A DNA stretch of 64,000 bases from the NCBI GenBank assembly GCA_034509735.1, contig JACGWO010000007.1:22472046-22536045 (forward strand), in the 5' to 3' direction. The stretch is from Sesamum alatum. Lineage: Eukaryota > Streptophyta > Magnoliopsida > Lamiales > Pedaliaceae. A program made the translations under genes and the position numbers. The first letter of the stretch is position 1. Each line of letters starts with the position of its first letter. Shown here piece after piece: positions 20,936 to 32,184 of this stretch. The notes below the pieces were generated by a model that did no database searches, was not told where the DNA came from, and saw only the letters and a program-made list of their open reading frames with translations.

Positions 20936-22107
20936 ATGATGAATCTTAATTTAATACATAGTCATGAAATTGAACGAGGTCACAAATGTGAAATTTGTGT
21001 AGAAGCTAAACAAGTTAGGAAACCCTATCAATCAGTTGAAAGGGATTCAAAAATACTTGATTTAGTTCACGCTGATATTTGTGAGTTCAATGGGATTTTT
21101 ACTAGGGACCACAAGTGACATTTTATAACCTTTATAGATGATTGCAGTAGATACTGTTATGTCTTTCTCATGCGTAATAAAGATGAAGCATTAGATAAAT
21201 TTATTTTGTTTAAAAATGAAGCAGAAACCCAACTGGTAAGAAACTTAAACGATTAAGGTCTAATAGAGGAGGAGAATATGAGTCGAATAAGATTAGTGAA
21301 TATTGTCAACATTTTGGCATAATTCATAAGGAGACTCCTCCATATTCCCCTTCATCAAATGGAATAGCTGAACGAAATAATAGAACCTTTAAAGACATGA
21401 TTAACAGTCTTCTGTTAACCTCTGGGTTACCTAAGTATTTGTGGGGAGAGGCTTTGAATACGGCTTGCCATATTCTGAATAGAGTCCCTCTGAAATACAA
21501 TACGAGTACTCCTTTCGAGTTATGGAAAGGGAGGAAGCCAAGCCTCAAATACTTTCGAGTATGGGGGTGCCTAGCAAAGGTACTGGTCCCTGAACACAAG
21601 AGAAAAAAATTGGGCCATAAGACTGCTGATGTTGTATTCTTGGGCTATGTGGAGACAAGTTATGCACTGAGATTTCTGGTTATTAAATCAAAAATTCCAG
21701 GCATTGAGGTCAACACAATAGTCGAATTTCGTGATGCTACTTTCCTGGAAGAAGTATTTCCCATGAAAACGGGAATACTTCCTAGTGTTTCACTTGCCTC
21801 CAATTCTATTCCTGAACATGTGGAAAAAATGACAAATGTGGCGGTTAATCCTAGTAGTACTAGTCAGACTCATAAAGAGTCAGATGAACCTAGACGGAGT
21901 AAGAGAGCTAGGATCGTCAAGGATTTTGGAAGTGACTTTGCCACTTACAATATCGAGGACAAGCCTGTTACCTTCAAAGATGCTATGGCTTCTTCCGAAG
22001 TCAAGCATTGGAAGGAAGCTGTCAAAAGTGAGATGGACTCCATTGTCTCTAACGGGACATGGGTGCTAGTCGATCTCCCTCTGGGGTGTACTACAATTGG
22101 GTGTTAG
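20936..22107 (+). pseudogene. Element F integrase (catalytic Asp lost)
   Basis: CEICVEAKQVRKP gives the two zinc cysteines. The first catalytic Asp is at 21074-21076 (VHADICEF). A stop at 21116 and a frameshift near 21240 follow. The second catalytic position (21262-21264) encodes Asn in the context SNRGGEYE, where copia integrases have Asp. Glu is at 21370-21372 (NGIAERNNR), 35 residues on. The C-terminal part continues LLLTSGLPKYLWGEALNTA to the linker before RT, ending at a stop (22105-22107) where relatives have Lys in GCKWIF. Confidence 0.9.
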
Positions 22108-23509
22108 TGGATCTTTAAGAAGAAATTAAAACCTGATGGGACCATTGATAAGTTTAAGGCCAGATTAGGAGCTAAGGGTTTTAAAAAAAAGGAGGAAATA
22201 GACTATTTCGATACCTATTCTCCGGTTCCTCGGTTGACTACAATCCGGGTGCTTATAGCACTGGCTTCAGTGTATAATCTTCCGGTTCACCAGATGGATG
22301 TGAAAACAGCCTTCTTGTATGGTGAACTAGAGGAAGAGATATACATAGACCAGCCTGAGGGATTTGTAGCTCATGGTAACGAGCACAAGGTTTGTAAACT
22401 TATTAAGTCTCTTTATGGACTTAAGCAAGCACCCAAACAGTGGCATGAAAAGTTTGGTAAAACTATTCTTGCGTTTGGCTTCATCGTAAATGAGAATGAG
22501 AAGTGCGTTTATTGTAAAGTTAAAGGAGATAAAATTATTATTCTATGCATGTATGTAAAAGATATTCTGTTAATAGGATCATCTTTAGACATTATTATGG
22601 AAACCAAGTCATTTTTGAAAAATAAGTTTGAAATGAAGGACATGGGTGAAGCTAATGTAATTCTTGGCATCAAGTTGATTCGGTCAACTGATGGGATAAC
22701 TATTTCTCAATCTCACTATGTTGAGAAGATATTTCAGAAATTTGGCAATCAGAGCAGTAGAATTGCTAAGACACCATATGATCCTTCTGTGGCTTTATTC
22801 AAAAATGAAAGTGGTATACTTGTTGCACAACTAAGGTATTCCCAAATTATTGGGAGTTTGCAGTATCTGGCAAATGGCCCGAGACTAGATATTTCTTTTT
22901 CTTTCTCGAAGCTAGCTAGATACACTAGTTGTCCGGACAAAATTCATTGGGGAGCTTTGGATAGGGTACTAAGGTACCTAAAGGGCATATTGTCACTCTC
23001 CATTCATTATGGCAGATTCGCTACTGTTTTTGAGGGTTACAGTGATGCTAGATGGATAGTCAAAAACTCTAGAACTAATGGGTGTTCAGGATATGTGTTT
23101 ACCTTAGGTGGGAGCGTAGTCTCCTGGAAGTCTGCAAAACAGACTTTGATAACCCGGTCTACTTTTGAAGCCGAGTTATGTGCGTTGGATGCAACTGGTA
23201 CCGAGGCAGAATGGTTGTATGGTTGTTACTACAACTTCCCATTGTAACCAGCCTCTTCTACCTATTGTTGTATATTGTGATAGTCAGACCACAATAGCAA
23301 AAGTTCGGAGTCGTAAATACACCAAAAAGACGAAAAGACACATCCAATTTAGACTTAAGTCCATAAGGGCATCAGTGTCGGACAGAGTTATAGGCATTGA
23401 CTTTGTGGGAACAAAGGACAATGTGGCTGATCCTTTGACGAAAGGATTAGATCTGTCACAAGTACAAAAATCCAGAGTGGGGATGGGACTGAACCCCTTA
23501 ATGATATAA
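22108..23509 (+). pseudogene. Element F reverse transcriptase and RNase H (YVKD)
   Basis: RT motifs are WIFKKKLKPDGT, FKARLGAKGF, HQMDVKTAFLYGELEEEIYI, LYGLKQAPKQW and MYVKDILLIG. The YVDD box at 22552-22563 reads YVKD, replacing a metal-binding Asp. RNase H follows with GYSDARWI, GYVFTLGGSVVSWKS and FEAELCALDATGTEAEW. A frameshift at about 23230 leads to VYCDSQTTIAKVRSR and NVADPLTKGL, ending at 23509. With both RT and integrase active sites changed, this copy is catalytically dead. Confidence 0.92.
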
Positions 23510-24400
23510 CTACGATAGCAACCCAACTTTCCAAGTGGAGATCCCACAAAGAAGGTTCAATGTGGTACTAACAAGTCGTAGGGGATATCCGAGCACCTAA
23601 AAATAGACTGATATTTTATATCTGGAGTCTGTCCCCTGTAATTCTAGAAGGTGTTGTTACTGCAAGTATAATAAGAGTTTTAACTCTGAATGGGGTCAAG
23701 TCTTTATAGACGAGATGCTAAACAATGCATCCCTAGAGACACCCAACTAAGTGAATGTAGTTTTTTGGCCGCAACTATGGAATGAGGTTATTCCTGAAAA
23801 CATCCAACCAACAGGATCATGGCACATGGCCTAACGTGTCAACCCTAAAGATCAACACAAAGCCAATGGCTTGTTGTTACTAACAGACGCTGTCACAACC
23901 ACGGGCTCAAATTCAAGGCTTAGTTCCATTTGACCTGGTGACAGCTGACGTTAGATAACTTAGGTAGTGGTTCAAACCGGTAGGTCAATATTGAAATTTG
24001 AAGTGCTTAGATCGTGAAGCTACACATCTATTTTCCATGTCTCTGCCAATGATCCCAACTCCGAGAAATGAGCACTTTCTCAAATTAGAAGAATTCTCAA
24101 CCGAATCAGGTTTGCCAAAAATGAAACATATCACAAAGCAAGTGTGATACATTTGACATGTGATTAGTCACTTTATCTTAAATATACATCATTCACACAA
24201 CAAATGTATTATACTTGTAATATAATTTTTTTAGGTCCCACCAAACCCAATTTGAGTAAGAATTCTCCTCAAATATAACTTAGATAACCGCTGCGCCCCG
24301 AAGATTAAAAAAAAAAAAACAAAAAAACTTAGGAAGAGCACTTTGTGAAATTATATCTCAAACTCTTTTTTAATTAAAGGGGACAAAGGAAGATGCTCTT
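23510..24400 (+). other. Element F 3' tail and unassigned AT-rich DNA
   Basis: After the RNase H stop, sequence rich in short purine tracts (aagtggagatccc at 23531) continues to about 24130 and is probably the 3' untranslated part of F. No copy of the tgttgtcccgcattgg LTR start is seen, so the 3' LTR is missing or too diverged. From 24200 to 24400 the DNA is AT-rich with an A-run (24307-24327). I see no gene. Confidence 0.4.
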
Positions 24401-24405
24401 AAATA

Positions 24406-24746
24406 GGGAAAATCATATTTTTAGTCGTATAAATTAGGATCGTTTTCAATTTAGTCTCATTTTCTATACTTTTTTTCACATTGTATCTCATAAATTATAC
24501 ATTTTCTCATTTTTAGTCCTCATTTGACTTTTTTCGTCCAATAATTAAAGGAGAAGTTACGATGACGCTAGTCCAGCACCTGTTGGAACTAGTGGCCCCA
24601 TGAGTTTTTCATTAATTACTAGACGGAAAAGTCATGTGAAAATTAAAAATGATAAAATTCTAACTTATGGGATGTAATGTGAAAAAATTGTAACGGACTA
24701 AATTGAAAAAGGTCCAATCATATGACACTAAAAATACGATTTTCAC
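24406..24746. mobile_element. Foldback MITE, about 340 bp
   Basis: The left end reads gggaaaatcatatttttag and the right end, reverse complemented, gtgaaaatcgtatttttag. The similarity continues inward for roughly 150 bases on both sides (tttcaatttagtc, ttttttcacatt, catttttag.. catgacttttccgtc). aaata lies directly before (24401-24405) and again a few bases after (24751-24755), a possible target duplication. There is no open frame. The superfamily is unknown. Confidence 0.65.
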
Positions 24747-24774
24747 TCATAAATACTTCGGAATTGTTAACTCA

Positions 24775-24961
24775 GCCATTGGTTAAGGTACCACAACCAA
24801 GAGGTCTTGGGTTCGAGTACTACGAATGTGGGGAGTTGTTAGTTTATAGGATCATGTTAGTATTATTCCTTTGGTTGAATTAGTTGATACTAATAAATTT
24901 AGAGATGTTGTATTTTCAAATTAATAGTTCATAGTTGATTATTAAAAAAAAAAAAAAAAAA
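24775..24961 (+). mobile_element. tRNA-derived SINE with poly(A)
   Basis: actcagccattggttaagg resembles a degenerate pol III A box, and gggttcgagtactac 35 bases further on matches the B box GGTTCGANNCC. The unit ends in a run of about 19 A at 24943-24961. Length (about 185 bp) and layout fit a plant SINE copied by a LINE. Family not assigned. Confidence 0.6.
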
Positions 24962-25102
24962 CAAGTCGGCCATTGGAGGAAGCTAAACATGAATACATTT
25001 TCTAAGTTATGGGAAGGCCAACATTATCAATTGAACTCCAAAATTTTGATATTTGAGTTAATTTTCAATAGTTTCTTTATATATGAGATTGAGGCGGCAG
25101 GA

Positions 25103-25116
25103 GGGGGGGGGGGGGG
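25103..25116. repeat. G14 homopolymer
   Basis: There is an uninterrupted run of 14 G after gaggcggcagga. It is capable of forming unusual structure and is likely length-variable. Confidence 0.85.
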
Positions 25117-27415
25117 TATATGAAGTTTTTACCGTTCCAGGCTGATTCTTGTTACTCTCATTGTCAACCGTCCATAAAATTAAAGACGTACACATAATCA
25201 CATACTATATTTCATGGAAGGATACATACAACCAATCCTCAATAGAGCATCTTACAAATTTTATATGTTAAATAAATATATCTTTAATAGCTACATTCAT
25301 CAAATAAGCAGTGACTAACACAAAGTTGAATATATTTGAGGATATGGATTCGAGTCTTATCAACGTGTGGGTATTTATTTTATTTTATGTGAGTTTATTT
25401 TAATTTATTTTATTATTTTTAAAATATTTATGTATTGATCGAATATGTGTATTGTTCAATTTTTGAAGATAGGGATGTAATTATATGATTACAACCTTAA
25501 AAGAAAGAGAGACAAAGTTGACCAAACCAACACCCATAATACACCTTAATCCTATTTAGAAGTAATCTCAACTAAAGAAATAAATTCCTCAAAAAAAATT
25601 AGGAAATAAAGAAAAATCTTAGCCTCCATTCATCTTCTTTAATCTCATATTTAGAGAAAATAATGGAGACTAATCAATTGTTTAGTACATGATTCATTAC
25701 TTCATTTAATTTATTTAAATTTAAAGATTGATTCGACTATGTAAATAATTCAAACTTTTGAATAAGTTCAAACGAGAGAAAAATCAACAATCGATTATAA
25801 AAGTATTTTGATCGTGAAATATCAATCTTACTAATCATTCGAAGCCTTCTTGGCGCTTGATGTTGTTTCAATTTTCAGTAAAAAGTACACTTTTTTGGAT
25901 TGCTCCGTTAATTCGCCGTAAAGAACGTGACGGGAAGAAGGCTTTCCGAAATAATGGCCGTGGAAATTGGATAGAATCACGAAGACAAGAATTTTGGCTT
26001 TGTGAATGCCCTCCAGGGGTGATGATTTTGATGAAGAGTCCCAGTTCTACTGTAATTATAAATCGAATGTCAAAGTTCAATCATTAACGAGGCAATATAT
26101 ATCCAGATGATTATGATGAAAAGGGACAAGAATCTAAATAGTCCACCACAAAGAAAGGTGGTCAGGTGTAAACGGTGAAATTTTAGAAGGGGTGTAAGTG
26201 TAATTTCAAAATTTGTTTAGGGAAAAGTGTAGTTTCACATTTTTAAAGGGTGTCTTAGTGTAATTAACCCTTTAATTTATTATTTTTAAATTCTCATCTA
26301 ACTTCCCACTCCCCCATTATCTTTTAATAATTATTTATATTTTAAGTTTTATTCATTTTTTTTGTCACCATTTTCTTATAAATTTAACATTTATTTATTA
26401 TTTTGCATATATTTTATTAAATAATAAAATTTCAAAAATATTCTATTTTAAATAGTATTATTGAAGTCGCACACACATAGAATGTGCCACGTATTACTAG
26501 TAATTGTGAATCAAACTTCAATTCTATTCTCCACACTAAAGGTGAGAATCTAAAATTGTTTTCCTAAATACAGGAGTTAAACTTTTAGTTCTTGAACTAT
26601 ATCATTAATTCATTTTTAGTCTTCGAACAATCAGCGATTGACAATTTTGATCCTTAAATAGTGCATTTTTTTTACAAAACTAGTCCTTCATCATTTTGCC
26701 AAACCTAATGTCCCAAGCACGTGAGACTACTTATGGGGGGAAAAACTACAATTTCCCACTTGAAAAGTGACCCTCTTCAAGATTTACGAAGAAAACAATC
26801 AGTTTGCTCATTTTGAGACATTGCAAAGTTAGGAATGGAAGGATGTCATAAGACCAAAAGTACTACTTTCTGGAAGTTATTGGACCAAAATTAAAATCAC
26901 ATAACCAATGGGACCAAAAGTGTAAAGGCCCTATGTTACAAGATGAAAATTGTTATTTTGCAGTTGGTATCATACTCACTATCTATATACTAGGGAATAG
27001 CACCGTGCTATGTGCGGCTTAGAATGCCCAGGAGGTTATGCATTTAAACAAAGTGACAACATGGTATCTACTCGCCCTATTAAAAAAAATTATAAATTCA
27101 TAGAATATGGATATCATGTTTACGCATAATACAACACAACTGAACTCCGGTACAGCAAAAGCACAAACATCATACACCAACATACAGAACTCTGAATTAT
27201 AAAAAATAATAACAATAAACTTAAAAAGTGGTGCTCTGGACATTTAACATTTTAGGAACCTCCATCCATTGCCTCCAATTATAGTTTTGTTTTTGCAGTT
27301 GAAGAAGATGACGTGAACGTTCTAAACAACTATGCCCTTTCTTCTTGTCCAAAAGAATTTAGAAATTAGCAAATCACAGCACGACAACACAACCCTTGAC
27401 TCGAAGAAAAAAAAG
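25117..27415. other. AT-rich intergenic DNA, no gene supported
   Basis: There are no convincing coding regions. The 76- and 70-codon frames at 25857-26087 overlap on opposite strands and show no recognised domain. At 25345-25365 ggatatggattcgagtctt resembles a pol III B box and may mark another decayed SINE. The stretch 26570-26935 contains mirrored gttcttgaact and gaccaaaagt motifs like those of Mutator-type MITEs. Text at 26988-27020 (tactagggaatagcaccg) resembles the end of a common plant nonautonomous repeat. None of these is firm. Confidence 0.4.
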
Positions 27416-27525
27416 AAATTGAAAAATCAAACCACAAGTAATAACAAATGCAAAGAAAGCAATATCACGTTGATTTGTACATTTCTTTTTCTTGCTGACT
27501 CAACAAATGAACTAATGGCTACTCC
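27416..27525. repeat. Direct repeat, left copy (about 110 bp)
   Basis: The block from aaattgaaaaatcaaacc to actaatggctactcc is repeated with about 85-90 percent identity by eye at 29794-29900. The solo LTR at 27617-29686 lies between the two. Confidence 0.75.
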
Positions 27526-27616
27526 ATACAAAATAATAAGTTAATATTAAATTTATAAGAAAGTGGTGACAAAAAATAAATTACAATTAAAAATAATAAT
27601 TAGTAAAAGATAATGG

Positions 27617-29686
27617 TGCTAGAATAGGTGATCAGAAAGTCAATTGATTGATCATTATGTAATCTATTTCACAATTTTGATGTAATGCAAAAAAAATTAA
27701 TAGAATTGATTACATTCTTGGTTTTATCTTTGTTATGCCCATTTATTAATATTGAATTCCATTAACATCAGACAAAGCCCACATATCATATAGACAACCC
27801 ATGTAGTTGGGCGGCGCATTGGATGGTGGCTGCGAAACCAACTGTTGAGGAGTGCATCTTGAACGTTCCAATTCAAGGACCTCGAGACAAGGCATTGAGT
27901 GTCCTACAAAGACTTTCACTAAGCATCGCATTCATTAGTTGAGTGTCGTATTTCATTAGCGATAGACGTTGGACGTCTATGCGATCTTAGCGGGTTTGTT
28001 GACTATGTGTCGAACTAACAGTATTGATTCATGGAGAATCTTCATATGGAAGCCTTGGAGGCTTGGTCCATATGACTGAAATTCTCCGGCCCCGATAGTG
28101 CAGGAGTAGTCCTCGAACTTAAGGAACCATAGCAGTCACGTGCACACGATGTATCTTGGATCTAGCAAGAGGTGATCGTGTCACAGACATGATCATTATA
28201 AGCCTTGTCCAGTGCAGTTAGAATGTGTAGCGAGGATGGTGGGTTTCAAGAAGAGGATCCGTCCGCTGTCAGTATGTGACAGTGGTATCCCTTATGCATG
28301 CAAAGCTGTGTTCATGCTTTTTGAACTTGTGGCCACAACGATTGGTCGAATAGGAAATGGTTTCTTATGTCGAGCAATGGAGCGAGCGCGGTCTCGAATA
28401 CTTAGCATAGATGACTACTCCAGGATGAAAACTGATACCTAATTCCATGCCCTATACTAAGGCCGGAAGACGGTAGATGGAAGGACCATACCCATATGGA
28501 ACTCAGAAGCCTAAATGTTCACGCCAACATTCATCTAGTCTCCATGGATAGATGCGAGACAGCCACCCATTTAACAGGCTTTCCTGATAAATAGTTCATC
28601 AGGAATAATTAATCAACTTAGATTTAATTAATCAATTGTGTTGGACCACAAGCCCAAGCCTAACTGAGGGTGAACCTAAGGAATTAATTGCGGAAGATAT
28701 AAATAATTGAATTGTTTATGCGTGGGATAAATCCATGGGATGGATAGCCCAAGATTAAATTAATTGGATTAATTTAATTGGAGTTATCTTAATTAATAAA
28801 TATTTGGCCTTATATCTTTAATTTGATTAAATGACAGTGGGCCTAGTTTAGTTTGGTTGTATTAAAATGAAATTGATTAAAATCCATTGGACCTTTGGGC
28901 TTGATTTGATTTCTTTAAAATGAAGCCCAATCCGCTAAATTAAGGTGAAGGGCCAAAAGTTAACTTCCATGTTAGGAAGGGAGGAGTTGGACTCCTCCTT
29001 ACATGGAACGGAGAGGTGGATGAGTTGCACTTTCCAAAGGTGCAACTCGACCACTAATTGTGGCCTTTTTACATAGTATGATTATATTATACCATGTGGA
29101 AAGCGGATTGAAGGGATTGAGTGGAATGTATTTGGGCACATTTTCACTCTCCCATCAATACAAGCATACAACACAACGCTCTCAACTCTGCCACCCCTCT
29201 CACTCTCCAGCACTCTCCTTTGCTCACTTTGATCTATGATCAAATTGAAGATTATAGGATTTTGATAAAAGAAAATACACTAATTCATAATGTAGGTTTT
29301 CTTGAATCAAAGTCTTCCAAAACCGAGTTTGATTTCTTCTAGTAAGGAGATCAACATTTTCTCTCCTCCGTGTGGTGTGGATCATCTTTGGAGGACTTCT
29401 ACTTTGGAGCCTAACATGAATGGAATCTCAAGGACACACGCCGATTTAACAAAAAGGAACGAGGTAATTTTATCATGTATTCAATTTTCTTTTTGTATAT
29501 TCATGTCTGTTGGTTCATGTGTTTGGATTTACTTATGTATGTTATAATCCACACATGATTACATCGAACCCTCAAGAACAACCAAGTGTGCACCCCTTGG
29601 TCGGAATTCTTCAAAGTTTTAATTATATGCATTTTGAATGTTACCACGCTTTCGCCGCCTGTTCCCGGACCGATCCATTCCCTTCA
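27617..29686 (+). repeat. Solo LTR, type III (2070 bp)
   Basis: It starts TGCTAGAATAGG and ends ccattcccttca. The flanks are aatgg on the left (27612-27616) and aatga on the right (29687-29691), a five-base target duplication with one mismatch. It contains the ctgtca/tgacag hairpin (28266-28282) and a diverged form of the conserved LTR core. No PBS, gag or polypurine tract adjoins it, so LTR-LTR recombination has removed the interior. Confidence 0.8.
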
Positions 29687-29793
29687 AATGAAAGAGTGGG
29701 AAGTTACATGAAAAAATAAAAATAATAAATTAAATGAAAAAAGTAAACCAAGAAAGGAAAATACGCTAAAGAGCTGTTCCCCATTTTAAAAGA

Positions 29794-29900
29794 AAATTAA
29801 AAATCAAACCACAAGAAACAACAAATGAAAATAAAGCAATATCACATTGATTTGTACATTTCTTTTCTTACAGACTCAACAAATGAACTAATGACTATTC
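29794..29900. repeat. Direct repeat, right copy
   Basis: This is the second copy of 27416-27525. If the solo LTR is removed, the two copies lie about 300 bases apart, so a local duplication existed before the LTR inserted. Confidence 0.75.
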
Positions 29901-30764
29901 AATCATCTTGATGATTGGCGCTAAATTCGCAAGCCTACTTTTGTACATTTGAGTTCTGTCGTTAGGCTCAAACGTTTTCAACCTCATTTGAGATTTGGTG
30001 TTTTCAAAATGATATAAATTGTCTCTAATCAAACAGTGGAGGAGTTGAACCAATGACTTTTCGAAGGTTATTAGGTCATCGACGATCTAAGTAAACAAAA
30101 AACTTTCGTAATTGAATCTGTCGGTGACCCAAGTGCCCTTCAACTCTCTCACGGTTTGATTAAAAATCAAAATTAGTTTTAATTAGTTTGGAATTTGGAG
30201 AAAAATGCTAAGTTGCTAGAAGATGGGTAATTCAATAAAAGAAGAGCAAAAAGCCAAGTGTACCTAGAGAGTAAATAGTGTAGTACTTAATTTATTTATC
30301 TATTTCCTCTCTTTACTCCTCACAATCTACCAAGGTGTATTTATACTACTTGGTTGAAGATTGTTCTCGAACATACACTTCTGTAGTCGGTAGCATTAGT
30401 GCACTGAAGACGAATAGAGAAAGGAGACATAAGGCTGTGGGGTGAAATTATATTATAAAAAATAAGAATAATACTCTGAAAAAACTGGTCACAAAAATTG
30501 ATGTTCATTGTTTAAATGTTTTAGGGCGGTGGGACAAACCACAAGAGGAAGCTTTATTGGGTTAATTTTTTTTTATTATTAATTAAATTATTATAATTAG
30601 TGGTATATAGATGAGTTTTTAGGTTTTTCTTAATATATGTTGTTTTATGTTGAATTTTATTTATATGATATGGTGATGATTCTAAATATGAAAAATGATT
30701 TAAATAATAAAGTTGAAGACGCAGCATTTTTTTTCAATGAAACTAATTTACAGAATATGAATGA
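29901..30764. other. AT-rich intergenic DNA, nothing recognised
   Basis: I find no coding frame, no LTR boundary and no clear repeat in this stretch. Confidence 0.5.
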
Positions 30765-31463
30765 TGATATGTGATAATTGGATCGGCCCAAGACCAAGGC
30801 CTAAAAATCAAGAAGGGCCTGTTGAAGACAAAAGGATGCATCAAGACCCAAACATTCTTTAGTGGGTAAAAGGTATGGCCCAAGAAGTTGTAGCCTGGCC
30901 CAAAGAAGCACCAGACCGAGCCTTCTCGGAGGCCCAGATAGCAGTGTGAGTCTAGGTGGTAAGAAGAAACCTGGTCTAGCCCAAGAATCAAAGCCAGCAA
31001 AGAAAAGCCCAATCATGCAAGAAGGACGAATGAAGCCCCCTCTTCCTAATCCTATGTGGATAAGTTCCCCAATTGCCTCCTGCATTTTAGGAGCCCCACC
31101 TTCTCAGGACTCTAAAAAGACCTGCAAGGGAGAAAAGAGTCTGTCCTGACTGAAGAACCTCCTCTATAAATACTAGCCCCCTTGGCTCATATGTAGTAAA
31201 GTTTTTCCGCCCTCTCAAGCACACAAACTACTCATTTTAGTGAAAAAATCATATTTCATGCTCAATTTACTCTTCCACTCAATTTCTCATCATCAATTCT
31301 TTATTATTTTTTAAGCTTTATCATTTCACAATTAATTATTGACTTGAGCATATGAGTGCTAACGTGCTTTTTGCAGGTCCCCCTTTTCGACTTGCAGGAA
31401 TCAAAGCACACTCAGTTCATGCCCAAGGTTATCTTCAAGACCGAGCTATTTCAGCTTGCATCA
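30765..31463 (+). repeat. Short solo LTR, probably Ty3/gypsy type (699 bp)
   Basis: It starts tgatatgtgataattgg and ends cagcttgcatca. The five bases aatga occur on both sides (30760-30764 and 31464-31468). A TATA box (tataaata) is at 31165-31172, and downstream text such as gcacacaaactactc and gctttttgcaggtcccc resembles the R/U5 of plant gypsy LTRs. No internal sequence is present. Confidence 0.7.
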
Positions 31464-31468
31464 AATGA

Positions 31469-32184
31469 ATATCACATTTTCGCTTGTATTACATAGACAC
31501 GAATATTGCGTATAACGATGCGTTTGTTTCCTCATTATTCTATCCTAACATAAAAATACATCAAATGCTGGTTAAATTTATCAATAATTTAAACTTCAAA
31601 ATACATACACCGCAAACACACTAAAATTCCTAAAACTATAAGTGTACCCATCGCATATTAGCATAAGTAGAATCATATGAAAAGCGTGCGTCCATTAACG
31701 AGAAGCTTTTTTTTTCGGCTTTAGAGATATTAAATTAAATTAAGCCTTAAATTTAACAAAAAAAACTGAAAACAATAGAGTTTATGCAAATGCTACACGT
31801 TTGGGGCACAACAAACATATTTTGTTTTATCGAAATTTTATAAGAAACAACATAAATGTAACTTGCAATGTACGTGGAAACCATGAGAAGTGTTATGAAT
31901 TATTAAAATTATTATTAATAAATCAAACAAATTTAAGTGGTGTGATGCACAAATACGGTGTACTTAGTCAGTGTATATTGATGAATTCAAGACACGAGTA
32001 AGATGCATGAGAAGGACACAGAAACGTTATATCTATAATGCAAAGACACCCTCCAACAGTCGCAAGCCTGTTGAAGACAAAGTTAGAATCTTAGTTTACA
32101 TATAGTTGAAAATTTAGTCACTGAAATGAAAGATCAATAAATACAATGTCAGCACTACGCATGAAAATTCATTGTAGCGGTAGC
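31469..32184. other. AT-rich intergenic DNA, nothing recognised
   Basis: No supported gene or repeat. The 66-codon frame at 31801-32001 has no recognisable feature. Confidence 0.5.

Noticed and set aside
25857..26087. Possible small gene with overlapping frames on both strands
   Set aside because: No recognised domain, no clear start context, and nothing around it suggests a gene. Left as intergenic.
31801..32001. 66-codon frame in AT-rich DNA
   Set aside because: Short, no motif and no context.
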